Of a DNA stretch of 64,000 nt, positions 34,056-46,957 are shown in pieces. Below the pieces are notes generated by a model that was not told the origin of the DNA, did not search any database, and saw nothing but the letters and a program-made list of their open reading frames with translations. The stretch comes from Manihot esculenta (Eukaryota > Streptophyta > Magnoliopsida > Malpighiales > Euphorbiaceae): assembly GCF_001659605.2 (NCBI RefSeq), contig NC_035162.2, forward strand, positions 7,397,248 through 7,461,247. Reading direction: 5' to 3'. Position numbers and translations under genes: made by a program. The stretch's first letter is position 1; each line of letters opens with the position of its first letter.

Positions 34056-37000
34056 ATGGGGACACTGCTCTATCCTTATTCCTTTAAGGTATTGTCTCAA
34101 GTCAATCTGTGTTCAATTGAATTGTGTGCATTAGTATAATCTTGATGGAGTATGTTCAGCTACAACTTTTTTTGTTTTCCTATTGGCATCTAGTTTAACT
34201 ACTTGCATGAATGAATTGGAATAGTTTTAGAATAAAATGTGTGCATTTGTTACAGAGATGAAATTACACATGCATTTGATATTCATATTCCATGTAACAT
34301 GTTTCTCTTATTGTGCTGTGGATATCTTACTCTTTAATGTGAACTTAGGAGTATGGAAAAACTCAAGCTATGTCATGGCTTTTTGCTGTTTCACATGCCC
34401 CCTTCACTGGCACTTGAGTAGGTTAGAGTGCCTTCCAGTTAAATAAATAGGTACATAGGAAAGGATATAATTTGTAGAATGAAAAAAATTGAAATATTCC
34501 CTGCAAAGTTTAATTGCCGTTTGTCTAATAAAGTTCATCTACAGCATATTTTTGTACTTAGGTATTTTTGAGCTTTTATCTGATTCAATATTATTGTTTT
34601 CAAGATAACTTATATGTAATTCTTTTTTTAGGCCCATCGTTCAATGTGCTCAGAGTTAATGAAATTAGTTGATAGAATTGCACGTATATTTCCAGAAATA
34701 GAAGCAGCTCGGCCACGATGCTCATCAGGAATACAGGCACTATGCTTGTTAAATGGCACAATTGAGAAAGCAAGGAAAATTCTCCGATACTGCTGCGATT
34801 CTAGCAAGCTATATTTGGTAGGTATCCTTCATTAATTTGTGATAAGGAAAACGGATGGAATAAGAAACTCATCACTGATATATAGATGTACATTTTTAAT
34901 CTTATCAGTGGGAGATGATACATACACTTTTTGATTGGTCCTCTCCTTGTTTTCTTCTATCCTTAAGAGTTGTAATCTCTACCTAAATGTCACAAAATAT
35001 ATGTTTTGAGACAGATTTCCTGCATTTTAGTGTTACTGGGATATTTATTTTCTGCCTTTCACTCTCCAGTAATGGTAGTATGAAAGACATTAATCTTTGG
35101 TTGATACTTGTTCTTGCATTACTTTCAGGTATTAACTGGGGATGTACTAGTCTCAAGATGTCAAGGATCAAGGAACAATTTTGAACAAAGTTTAGGCCAA
35201 ATTCAAACTATGGTTCCAGCTATGTTGGCTGCTGAGGTATGTCAAATAACATGGTTTCTTGAGTTTTCTTTTGTTCTCTTTTTCCCTTTTCTGTTTCTCC
35301 ACTGGATGCAACAGTGGATCTTTTTCAATGAGAAGTTGTGAAACTTGTGAGTTCATGTATGTAGCAATTGCTTATCTTTCTTGGTTCAACACATAATTTA
35401 TTTTTGTTCCTTCATGCTAATATTTACATTAAACTTGTTCAATGCAGTGTTCTATGGCAATGCAATGCTAATTATGATTTCTGTCTCTATCGCTTGCTCT
35501 CTATTTGTTACTTTTTTCTCCTGAAATGGGTGTCCATAGACCTTGACAGTTATATGGAATGATCTAGTGACTGCTCAAATTCCTGGACTGAAAGTGTACA
35601 AAAAAGAATTTTATTCCTTGTTCCAGACTTCATCTGTGTTCAATCTTGATGTTAATCATAAGCTTACCATGAATCCTGCTTATCCATATTCCATTTTGCA
35701 TTGTTCCTTTGTCTTTGTTAACTTTAGATTAATTGTTATAGGGGTATCTAGTTTACAGAAAGCAATATCTGTCTTATTCTTTTTAGATCAGCTCGGCTCC
35801 ACTTTGTAATTTCTCTATGATACTTTCTTTTATTGATTGTCAGTAATATTGATAGGCAACTTCCCTTTGCAGATCTCTCAAATTATTGATGATCTAAATG
35901 CAGCCACATTTATGCTGGACTCTTCTGATGAGGAGGCTGGTAAGGCTGTGCGTAAACTAATTCAGCAGGGCACTTTTATATCTGATTCAGTGGAATATTC
36001 TGAACTGGGAGCTCTTCAAATTGCTGCTTCAAGGCTTCATATTACATCTCCAAAGGCTATATTAATAGAGAAAAGATCCATTAAGAAGCTGTTAGATAAA
36101 ATTGGTGATAATGACCCTACCAAAAAGAAGATCTTAAAATATTTTTTGTATCTGCTGAGGAAGTATGGAAACTTGATTATGGATGAGCAAATAGAGAATC
36201 CCAGCGCTGAATTTGAAGGATCAGTTGCACCGACAAATTCCATCAATACTTCTGTACATAGCCAATCTGTTGAAGTAGACTCGGACATCGGAATTCCACA
36301 GTATGAGGTGCAAACTGATGTTCCAAGTGGAGGTACACCCCCTGAGGAATTTAAGTGCCCCATATCCATGAGATTGATGTATGATCCTGTTGTTATTGCT
36401 TCTGGACAATCATTTGAAAGGATGTGGATACAAAAGTGGTTTGATGATGGTAACGACACATGTCCAAAAACAAAAGTGAAACTGCCCCGCTGTTCACTAA
36501 CTCCAAACACAGCCATGAAAGACCTGATATCGAAATGGTGTGAAAAGTATGGGATCACCATTCCTGATCCAAGTACACAATTGCAAGCGTTTCACTCGTT
36601 GGACATATCTTCTACATCCATTGCTAGCTTAGGCAGCTCTATGAATGATCTACACCTTCCACTGGATGTCAGCAATATATCACTTGGGTCTTTAGATGCT
36701 AGTTACAGTTCAGACTCTTCACGCACTAGGTTTGCAGATGGATCTAGTTTTACGTTGACTCAGAAAACTGATGATTGCCATCGATTTCAATCTCATGCAT
36801 GCATACATGAGACAGATTCAGAGTTTTTAATGAGACTTTCTGAGCTTAATTGGGACTTCCAGTGCAAAATGGTTGAAGATGTCAAAAACCATTTGCAATC
36901 TAATCTTCAATCTTATCAGTCTATGTCATCTGAGAATTTTGTTGATCCTCTCATTCAATTTCTGAAAGATGCATGTGGGCAATGTGATGCAAGAGCTCAG

Positions 37001-38387
37001 AGAGCTGGATGTCAATTGTTACTTGTATTTGTGAGCAAAAACAGGTAATATATTCTTTTTACATGATAGTAGTCATACTGGAATACTTTAGATGCTTTAG
37101 TGATAGTGATTCGGGATCACAAGTTCTTATCATTACTATTATTGTTTGTTTCACTTATTTAATTGTTATGAATCCTATACTGGCAGTCGATGGTCTTAAT
37201 ATAGAAGACCTATGATAAAGATAAGTTGCTACTGTAGAACTAGTAAATAACGCACATTGTTGCTGAACTTTGTTTTTCTGCTCTATGTTATTGTAAATGA
37301 CTTGCTAATAGACTTATGAATAAGACCAGGTAACGACCCACTTTGACCTGCTAAAAGCTTTTTGCCCCTCTCAGACCAGTTGAATGTGGGCCAGGCTTGG
37401 GATTTCTGTTTATTAAGGGTTAGCCTGCATGATTAATGAAAGAATAATATTTGGATATTTATATAGTCTTTATCTTGTTAGGGCTTGGTTGAATATATGG
37501 GGCAGGCTGGGATCAGGCCAAGGTTATAATTCTTGACATGCAGTTTGAACAATTCAACTTGCTAGTACATGGTGATCTAATATTGTCTTTTTTCCTCTGC
37601 TTATGCTCAAGAAGTCTATTTTTTTTGCCATAGAAATTGTATGGCATTTGGGAGTTCATAGTATATAATGGGAGGTGAATTCTCTGAATTGACTTTAAGT
37701 TCCACTCGAGCTTATATTCTGCATGGATCTGTATCTAATATTTCAAATAATTGTGCTGCTCCATGCAGAAGTGGATTATCGTACTTACATGAAGATACAT
37801 TTAGTCTGCTGGTGTCTTTCCTCGACTCTGAAGTATCTGAAGAGACTCTTGCAATACTTGAAGTGTTGTCCGGCCATCCACATTGTAGAACTAAAATCTC
37901 GGCAGCTGGTGCTCTTTTTCCCTTATTGAAGATCCTTGAGTCACAGAGCAAAGAATTCCAGGAACAAGCCATTAAAATTCTGCATAACCTGTCCTCAGAT
38001 AGCGACATTTGTTCCCAAATTATACGGTTGGAGTGCATCCCAAAGCTAGTTCCATTCATAAGTGAAGGCAGAATTGCAAGACATTGTATGGTTCTGTTGA
38101 AAAGATTATGTGATACTGAAGAGGCTAGGGTTGCTGTTGCTGAAACAAATGGATGCATTTCTTCCATTGCTGAACTACTTGAGAGAGGCAGTCCTGAAGA
38201 ACAGGAGCATGCGGTGGCTGTTCTTCTTTCTTTATGTTCTCAGCGTGTCCAATATTGTCAGTTGGTCATGGATGAAGGGGTTATTCCGTCCCTTGTTGAT
38301 ATATCCCTCAACGGAAATGATAGAGCAAAAGCAACTGCTTTGGAATTGCTTCGGCAATTGAGAGATATTGAGTATGGCCATGAATAA
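34056..38387 (+). CDS. U-box/ARM-repeat E3 ubiquitin ligase, PUB5/PUB45 type (5 coding exons)
   Basis: Exons 34056-34088, 34632-34817, 35129-35236, 35873-37044 and 37769-38387 join in phase to 705 residues. The UND region (about 15-215) contains EAARPRCSSGIQALCLLN and SSKLYLVLTGD. The U-box (about 275-345) has PPEEFKCPISMRLMYDPVVI, ASGQSFERMWIQKWF and TCPKTK. The ARM repeats follow, e.g. LAILEVLSGHPHCRTKISAA and AIKILHNLSSDSD. U-box proteins recruit E2 enzymes, and ARM repeats bind substrates. The start gives only 11 residues (ending PYSFK) before the conserved HRSMCSEL; relatives often have a slightly longer N-terminus. The frame ends at TAA 38385-38387, yet 44 more in-frame codons look like the family tail (see separate entry). 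Confidence 0.93.
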
Positions 38388-38522
38388 GAATGCTCTCAAT
38401 CTGATCTTGATACCAGTAGAGATGGAAGCCAACCCACTAAAAAATTGTCTAAGACATCTGGACTTTTCAAGATGAATGTATTTTCGAAACATAGTTCTCT
38501 TGCATCAAAGAAGAAGAGCTGA
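38388..38522 (+). pseudogene. in-frame C-terminal tail of the U-box gene beyond a premature TAA
   Basis: Directly after TAA 38385-38387 the same frame stays open for 44 codons to TGA 38520-38522. It reads as an acidic/Ser stretch (ECSQSDLDTSRDGSQP) and then a basic Ser/Lys tail (KTSGLFKMNVFSKHSS, ASKKKS). From memory, homologs of this E3 family end in just such a tail with Lys-Thr-Ser-Gly-Phe-Phe and Phe-Ser-Lys-His-Ser motifs. So the TAA probably interrupts an ancestral coding sequence. Sequencing error, stop readthrough and true tail loss are all possible. Confidence 0.65.
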
Positions 38523-41245
38523 CACTCGGATCTTCATTTTATTAGTTGACTTTGTGGCGACTCAAAATCTCTTCTCATGGTAAAATAAATTAAAAAAAGC
38601 ACCAGAACAAAAAAAAAAAACTGAATCGGCCTGGTGGAATTCTGTTTCTCCCTTTTTGTTGGGTTACTTCTTACCTGGAATGGAGCAGCAACATCATCAT
38701 ATTATACCTAAATGAAGATTGGTTGTAAGTGATCTTTTTTTCCCCCAACACTAATTACATGACAAGTAGAATTTTGGTAGCTTTCATTATTATTTTTCTG
38801 GTGATTTATGTGCTGCCATGTTCCAGCTCTGTATTTAATAACATTGTATCCACTGGTTTGATTTGTTATTGGCATCCTAAGTTGATGGCCTGAAATTTGG
38901 GCATTTATCAATGTGCATGACCACTTAAATTTTTGCTATTTGTCAAAACACATTATTACACTTACATCTGCCATTGGCATATACATTCTTCTCTTTCAAT
39001 TCTATATTTTTGGAGTTCTCTTTCAAGTTCAACTAACAAATGAACTTGCGTCCAAATTATCAAGTGTAGGTCAAGTTGAATCCCACTCGGTTTTTGCTAT
39101 TACTTGGGTAGCCTTTGATTTTTAGGAAACTGTAGACTGATGTTCTATTCAGAGAAACTAAGAGTAGATTTATTTAACTGTTCTTTGATGGGATTACAAA
39201 TATATATGGACCGTGCTATACTTATTTATTTCCCTTAGTTCTGAAAAATGCTACCCTTCCCACAGTTTTTGTACTACCTTAATCATCTTGCCAATGGGGT
39301 GTGATTCTATTTTTCATGCAAGCACTGCCAAATTGCTAGTGTTGGTGTACTTTGCCTTTTCATCATTTTATTTTTTGTATATATTTTGCTTTTCTGGTTT
39401 CCTCTCGTCTTTCATACAATATTATTTCATTCTAAGATGACCTCTAAATTCAATCTATTAGTTGATTGGTATTCAATTGGAAAATATTCTGCAGAATTTT
39501 ACTGGCTCCAAATACAGATGACAGGATTTGCACAAAAAGCATAAATCAGTTGTAGTCTAGGTTCTGAATTTGCAGATATTGATTTGTTTTGCAAACTATC
39601 CAAGAATTTAAAATTGTTTGGTGAGTAGATGAATCATCAATGGGTTGGCAAATGGCAATGGACACCAGTCATTTGTAGGGTTGAACCTTGGGCTTATATT
39701 TGGCTTGAGCAAATGACAATAAGGAGGATTTCCATGATCAAAACCTTTGGCCTTGGGGACATGCTCATATGAAGTGGGTGGGTTTCCTCTAATGCTCCAA
39801 AAACTCCTCCAACCTTTTGTCTCCCACCTTCCCATCACATATCCTCACACCCATCATTTTAAAGGCGCCTCAAGTCTAGCTTATGCCTGTACTCTCCGGC
39901 CTACTTCTTGAGTAACTTGACTGAGTTAAGAGAATTAACTTGCTTCATCTATAATATAAAAAAAAATGAAAAGAATTTTTAGCAATTTTTGGAAATTTGA
40001 AGTTCTTAAGTTGATTTGCTCCGAAGAAATAAAGCCTATGTCTTATAAGTCAACACTTGTCTGAAAAATAAAGGGATGTGAACTCCATAACATCTTCTAT
40101 TTGAAAATTCTCCAATATGAAAAGAAAGAATGGTACCATGGAGGAGGCAAGCCATATGGAGTGACTGATGGAGTTGCTGAGATGAGATTATTAACAAGTA
40201 GTTCAGCTGGTGTGATTGTTTCCTGCTACCCTAGTTTGGCACACATTGTCGGTGGGTTGCCCTGTAATCTTCATCAATCTATCAATGCATGATCCTGCTT
40301 GTGATCCATGCTTCTTCATTTATTCTTATCCTTTTTTATTAAGATGTTGAATATGTTACTTTGTTCCTATTTTTAAGGAATATTCACAATGATGAACATT
40401 TTAAACATACCTCTAATTTAAGTGATTATAAAACACAGGAAATTAAAGAATTTGATTTTTAATATAGAAAAATACATCTGTTAGTTATGTCCAAATTCGG
40501 AGGCTAAGTATAATTTAATCTTTTTATTATTTATATCCTTGAAAGTGACGTAGTTTTTTAAAAATATTTTCAATTTTTTCTAAACGATTTTTTTCCCTTC
40601 TGTGAATAAGTTTTTAACATATGTAATTTTTCTTCTGTTAAATAAATTTGTAGCATGTGTAAATAGAAGGGTTGTGGATTCAATAGTATACAATTGAAAA
40701 AAAAAATCAGAAAGAAAATTTCTCAAACTGGTATATCCCATAAAAATATAATCTTTGAAATTAAATAACAGCTTTAGAATTAATAATAATAATAATAAAA
40801 TTATATAACCTCCAATAAGATGGATAATTCACTTGTTTTTTTTCTTTAACCAATTCAATCTTAATTTAAATTAGATTTTTCTACCATGCTAAAAACGATC
40901 GAAGGATTTCTTCCCATGGAGAAGTGCTCAAAAGCAACAGATATCCGGAGCAAGGCTTGGATTTGGATATGAAAGGCCGAAACTCTTAAAAACCCCGTTG
41001 AAGGCTCTCCATTTTTCTGTTCAGTGAACATTCTCACATGGCGATTATGTTTCTGGGGACCATTGCCCATTGCTTCTCTGTTTATGGTCTAAATTCCTAT
41101 CATTTCCTTCATTTGCTCTCTTCTTTCTGCTTCCATCTCTATCTTTCTCTTATCTATAATCTATTCAATCTCTCTCTTTGTATATATATATATGTGTTTT
41201 AGGACCATTTGGTAGCATCACCTACCTTCTGCACGCGCCTTTTGC
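38523..41245. other. intergenic: U-box 3' flank and bHLH promoter
   Basis: The first ~300 bases are the likely U-box 3' UTR. No gene is supported in the remainder; the reading frames at 39213-39838 and 40861-41070 are unrecognised and overlap on both strands or are short. The last ~150 bases (pyrimidine-rich CTCTTCTTTC, then TATATATATATA at 41181-41194) look like the bHLH promoter and leader. Confidence 0.5.
41181..41194 (+). promoter_or_regulatory. possible TATA box / TA repeat of the bHLH gene
   Basis: TATATATATATATA lies about 52-65 nt upstream of the ATG and follows a CT-rich tract. It could equally be a leader microsatellite. Confidence 0.3.
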
Positions 41246-42894
41246 ATGGATATGTCTACTGTGCTTGAGAAACAGCAAGCAAGGCTCAAATGGCTGCAGC
41301 ACAGCTGTATGATGACGAACCCAAACGACTATTCTCTGCAATCTGATTCTATGCCTCACTTACATGGTTTCTTTGATAATGGAGATAACGTTCATTTGGA
41401 AAGACAGCCTGAAACGTTTCTGGGTAGTAGTGATTTTTCAATAGGTGGCTCAGGGCTTGTTGCTAATGATAAGATGGGTCTTGTGCGAACAGATGTGGCA
41501 GCGCATTCTACTGAGATTTATTACTGTCTCTCAAGGACTTCTAGTTGCCAAGTTGGTATTGAACTTGGAGAGGCAGCAAGGATGGAGGAAGATGTAGCCT
41601 TGATGGAGGGGACGCAATCTGACAATCAAAGAGATAGTTCAAATAAGAGAAAAGCAGAGGTGTGTATTATCTTTGTGCTTACTCCAAGTTCATTCAGTGG
41701 GGATTCTCAAATTTGCTGCAGGAATCTCTGAAAAAATTGGGAAACTAATTCGTTTTGTTTCCTCTTATAATTCTTCAATTCTCTGCAAGTTCTAATCGTC
41801 ATTCATGTCTTTTAGTATTTTGCAGCAGAAGAATTTAAAGGACAAGTGGAAGTGCAGTCCAAAGTGAAGGAGAAAACCAGTACAGAAATTTCAGCAGATT
41901 CTTGTAAGAAAAACCACAAGACTTCAGAAGTTCGAAAGCCAGATTACATTCATGTACGGGCGCGTCGTGGCCAGGCAACCGACAGTCACAGCTTAGCAGA
42001 AAGAGTAAGCTGGATAATTTCCAATCCTCACAATTCATGTTAATCTTTTCGTTATTAGAAATAGAATAACGCACTTTGTGTTGGCCTTGTCTCTTGATTG
42101 ATTCTGGTTATATATGTCAATGAAATTTAGGCCAGGAGGGAAAAAATAAGTAAGAAAATGAAATGTTTGCAAGAACTGGTTCCCGGGTGCAACAAAATTA
42201 CAGGCAGGGCTGGGTTGCTTGATGAAATCATCAATTATATTCAATCTCTTCAAAGACAAGTTGAGGTAAAGATAAACTCTTTTCTTTTTTTTCTTCTGTC
42301 GCTGATTGTTGCTTTTGAGAACTCGTGTAATTAGGTTCTGATTTTCTTGCAGTTCTTATCAATGAAACTTGCAGCTTTTGCTCCAAGGCAAGAACTGAAT
42401 GCTGACAACTTCTCTGGAAAAGAGGTTAGACTGTAGCTACTTAGAATCTTCTGAACAGGAAAAATTATCTTAGTTTCTTCAACAACTAACCTGTTCTCTG
42501 AATAATTATGCACTGAAGTACCTCGCAAGTTTTCCGACAGCCACAATATCACCAGGAGTTATCAATATGTCACAGCCTGAACATAATTTAGTACAAGAAG
42601 AAGCAGGAGCAAATAATCCTACAGAAGCTGCGCCTGAAAGAACTGCAAGCTCCTCAGGATTCATCCATGAACTATGCCTCGACTCATCTTGCTTCTCTGT
42701 AATTTCTCCTGCACCCACCGGACTCTGCCATTTTACTGCTCTTTTTTTCTTTTTTCAAATTTCGTTTACTTCTTTTTGAGCTTTATATCTCGCTATTGAT
42801 TCTAAAAGTTGTCAAAATTGCATTGCAGCAAGTTCAACCTTTCTGGAAACCCGACTCCCAAGACCTGCATAATATGGGATTTCACAAAGGTTGA
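41246..42894 (+). CDS. bHLH transcription factor, HBI1/BEE2-like (6 exons)
   Basis: Exons 41246-41659, 41816-42004, 42131-42265, 42353-42424, 42519-42698 and 42829-42894 join in phase to 351 residues. The N-terminus [18 protein letters not shown] and a Ser-Arg-Thr-Ser-Ser-Cys block match the HBI1 subgroup. The bHLH domain has [20 protein letters not shown] and [17 protein letters not shown], with the His, Glu and Arg that contact the E-box. Helix 2 ([20 protein letters not shown]) follows. The C-terminus ends Leu-His-Asn-Met-Gly-Phe-His-Lys-Gly, close to the GFHY ends of relatives. In Arabidopsis HBI1 and BEE factors promote cell elongation downstream of brassinosteroid and restrain immunity; that role is inferred here. 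The start is the first Met and fits the family. The acceptor of exon 5 (ACTGAAG) has a weak pyrimidine tract. Confidence 0.92.
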
Positions 42895-44986
42895 TCAACT
42901 GCTTTTCTTCTCCAGCATTTTACAGCTACCCTGTCATTGATTATATATATATGGAGAAAATACATATTTACTTCGGATATGTTAAATCAAAGTGAAAAAT
43001 CGATAAAATTAAAAGATAATTTTTGTATTTTTTCTTATATATAATTCAGATATCTCATCATGTTTAGGAGTGAAATGTATTTAGAACTCAACTAGCTAAA
43101 AGAGCTCAAGGCTCGAAATTCATTTCCAATTCCCAGCTCAATCAAGCTGTATTTTTTTCTACAAACTTGTCTTCATGTGGCGCTCAATATACTCATATTT
43201 AGTTTGATTATCAATAAGAATTTTAAATTATTTTTAATTAATCTCTGATTAAAACTTGAATAGAATTCAAATTTGTACTTGTTAGTAAAATGAGAAATAA
43301 CGCAAAGTTAATATTTACATATAATATAAATAAATCAAATATTCATGCTAGCTTCAGTTGTTCAAATTGGAGCTTAACTTTATCAAAATTGAATTTTGTT
43401 CCTATGTTTTGCAAGTGAAACCGAATAAAATTGATTATTTATGCTTATCCGTCTTAAAATCAAAGCAACAATATAGTAATAACCGAAAATTCATGTAATA
43501 AAATTGATGTAATTTTTGATTAAAAATATAATCTGAAACTTATAAAATTTACTTAAATACACTTATTATAAAATTAAAATATGGTGCTTATTAGTATGTT
43601 ATTCATAAAATTTTAATAATAAAAGAACTGCACAGGCAAGGAGCATTCCATCATTAAAAAACTAAAAAAACGTTTGGTATCAAATTTCATAAAGACAAAA
43701 AAGGTATCAAACGACAACGTTCTAATGTGTCATGACGCTCCTCCTCCTTCCAAAATCTTAAATTAAAACACAATTTCCCTCCCTTTCCCAGGCGAATCTC
43801 ATCTTCGGTCGCCGGCGAAAGACCACCCTACCCCCCGACGCCGCTCACGCCCACTGTTTAGGTGCCTGTAACCATGATCCTCAAAGATTCTCTTACATAA
43901 CAAACATCCTCAGTCTTTTCCTCCAGGCTCCACGAAACTACCACGTCCATACCTACCGAGAAATCAACCACCATTGCCGCCACATTTCCAACTCTTTTCG
44001 ACAAAAACCTCCCACGATATCTACATGTAACGGCAGTACGGCTTCCCATACCATCTTGTGCTCTGTTGTTTCTCTTTTCTCCTGTCACTTGCTCACTTCA
44101 TATCTTTATGTGTATTTTTTGTTTTGCCAGCGGCACTAGGTTCGTGCCTTCGCTTGAGAGGTCCAAGGCGAGACGCTTCTCTCACCAAATCGCTTAAACT
44201 CAGCGGAACACGTTCATCCATTCCCAACTGCTGGTGGGTACGAAAACTTGACCTTTCTCCTCCAATTGATTAGCCTTTTACGTGATCTGTGATTGTATTG
44301 ATCGAATTGTTTTCCATCTACTTGATTTTGGAATGCATTTGTGTTGTCCCTGTCCGACGATTTATTTACGCAACAGCACTGGGGAGAGTAATTCATGTAA
44401 CATTTGAAGTAGCATCGCTATCAAGCTTTTGTTTGAAAAGGAATTGAAGTAATTACCTATTTCTGCAGTAGAAGTTCGTTTGAAAATTCATGCCTTCGAG
44501 AAACTGGCTGTTTTAAATAATTCTTCATTTTTAAGAAGCCATTGAAAATAAGTTCGGTGGATGGTAGTATTAGTTCTGTTGTGTGATCCAGTTGTTCGAT
44601 CAAATGCTTCAAAGAGATACTGCATTGTTTCTAAAATTCTTCTGTAACCTGCACCAAATTAATGGTTTTCTTTTATGAAAGTTGACTAATTTAATCTTTT
44701 GATGCTTTTGATTGTTACTGGGATGATAGTTCGCATGATCTGATGAAGATTGAAGGCTTCATATCTATATCTTCAGAATTGGGTTAGAGCATTTTTTTTT
44801 TGGTGGTGTGTGACTGTGTGTTGTATAGTCTCTAACCGGTGTGGATGGTCTTCCACTACTAGGATTCCATTGCTGGTCCCGTTCACAAAATCCAAATTTC
44901 AGAAAGATGCCGTAGTTGTTCCTCTAGTTAGCATTCTGTGCAAGTTGAAACAATTTGAGAGTTGCATTTGCAGAGTGTAATAGAAA
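42895..44986. other. intergenic: bHLH 3' flank and APC10 leader
   Basis: AT-rich from 42930 to 43700. From about 43780 to 44230 the base composition becomes GC-richer, and I infer the APC10 promoter and a 5' UTR exon. A donor CTGCTG/GTGGGT near 44231 and an acceptor TTTGCAG just before 44975 would define a 5' UTR intron. Frames at 43858-44273 on both strands are unrecognised. Confidence 0.45.
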
Positions 44987-46957
44987 ATGGCAACAGAGTC
45001 ATCAGAGGGAGAAGAAGAAGGGAAGATTACAGGAGGGAATCAGCACTTGATTGTAGATGATGACCTCAGAGAAATGGGCAAAAAGGCTGCTTGGAGTGTC
45101 AGCTCTTGCAAACCTGGCAATGGTGTCTCCTCTCTGCGAGATGACAACCTTGATTCCTTTTGGCAGTAACTAACCCAATGCAGATGCCATCTCCATTTCT
45201 CTTTTATATTTCTCCCTGACCTCTGAATTTTATTTATTTACTTTTCTTTTGTGTCTGTTTTTGTCTGTTCATGTGTTAGATCTGATGGTGCGCAGCCTCA
45301 TTTGGTGAACATTCAATTTCAGAAGAAAGTAAAGTTGCAAGTATGAATCCAGTTTTCTGATACTTGACGTGTTGTGTTTTTGTGTTTGAGGAAAAACAAG
45401 ATAAGTTATTCGTTCATTGGGCTTTGGAGGCTAGAACTAACTTTGAGAATATCTTTATTTTCTTTTGAATTGAAGTTGGTTGTACTTTATGTGGATTTCA
45501 AGCTTGATGAGAGCTATACCCCCAGTAAGATATCAATTTGTGCTGGCGATGGATTTCACAACTTGAAGGTGCCTTATTAAGTTTTATGGCATTCATGTCT
45601 GTACATGTGAATGTGTATGTCTCATATTGAATATTTTTATGGTTTCAATTTGGTTTGATGTTGCCTGTTCTAAACTGGCTTTAGGAGATCAAGACTGTGG
45701 AACTTGTCAAGCCTACTGGCTGGGTATATCTATCCTTATCTGGAACTGATCCTAGGTAACGACTAGTGTCTCCATGTGCTGATGCTCCCCTTCTCATGCC
45801 CCCTTTGCACAATTTTCTTCTCATGCTTTATCTTTTGTTTAAGGTATAAGTTGGTAGTGGGTATTTCCTGCATGCTCAAGTTTAATACTAGTCAGTTCTC
45901 TTGATATGCTTTTATAGGGTTACTAGAGATGAAATTTGAACATTCAAGAGTATGTCTGTTGTTTCCATTTGCTTTTGAGTTCATAGGTGCTGGTATATCA
46001 AGGCAGCAAGTGCTTGAGGAATATTGTTCTAATATAAGAGAGTTTTTTCTAGTCCAATTTTGTCTCGTAATTTCCTATTTAAGTGCTTAACTGCCTCCTA
46101 TTCCATTTCGCCAGAGCTTGGGGTAAAACTATAATAGAATGTTTATTTAGGAAATTGTAGTATTCCTTGCTTTAATCGCTTAAAGATTCTGTTCATTTCT
46201 CTTTCAGAATGGCATCTAAGTCCCAACTTGGTTTGTGAACCTGGGCTTACTTTGAGTCTGGATAAATATATAAACTGCAAAAAGGATCAAAATGCCTTTT
46301 GGACTTGGTATAGGGAACTTATTTATTGTGGATGGTTGAATTTGGACATTACTTTTCCATACATTGATATATAGTTATGTAAAAGAAGTTACACACTTGA
46401 CCAATTTAAGCATCTGCAATTTATGAAAGCTTGAGAATTGTAGTAGGCAACTTGAAATAAGAACACTGGAACTTCTACATTTCCCCCCCCCTCTCGATTT
46501 CTTTGAGATATGATTAGTAGAGAATGTACCTCCATGTTATTAAACCATGAGATTTTCTGATCTCTAGTTCACTGTATATGAAGGAAATACGTGGCTTAAG
46601 GAAACTGAGACTAATGGTGTTGAACTTGTCAGGCGACAAAATGACCAATAAGATTTAAGTATCCTTTTACTAATTTGTTTGGCAGGGAAACTTTTGTCAG
46701 TACATTTATGCTGCAAATAGCTGTTCTGTCAAATCATCTTAATGGAAGGGATACTCATATACGTCAGATCAAAGTTTATGGGCCTCGACCGTGAGTCATC
46801 TTCTGCACACGTGCTAATTTTGCTGATCAGAAACTGGTCACTAATTACTATTTGTGTTGAAGCTTTCTTTTAAATGCTCTGTTGCAGGAATCCTATACCC
46901 CATCAGCCTTTTCAGTTCACTTCGAGAGAGTTTATTACGTACTCATCTGTGAGATGA
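44987..46957 (+). CDS. APC10: anaphase-promoting complex subunit 10 (6 exons)
   Basis: Exons 44987-45165, 45280-45340, 45476-45568, 45685-45755, 46686-46790 and 46888-46957 join in phase to 192 residues, the usual size of plant APC10. After a Glu-rich leader comes the DOC (galactose-binding-like) fold: [20 protein letters not shown] with [20 protein letters not shown], then [30 protein letters not shown] and [15 protein letters not shown]10 is the substrate co-receptor of the APC/C ubiquitin ligase and acts with CDC20/CDH1 to recognise D-boxes. The last residues, Ser-Ser-Val-Arg, are a conservative version of the Ile-Arg tail that docks APC10 on the TPR subunit CDC27 in other eukaryotes. Nothing is abnormal. 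Confidence 0.95.

Noticed and set aside
37634..37768. An earlier acceptor (CCATAG at 37633) for the last exon of the U-box gene.
   Set aside because: It leads to an in-frame stop after nine codons; the acceptor CATGCAG at 37768 restores the conserved SKNR-SGLSYLHED junction.
44058..44273. A short plus-strand protein in the APC10 upstream region.
   Set aside because: No recognisable protein; position and splice-like ends fit an APC10 5' UTR exon better.
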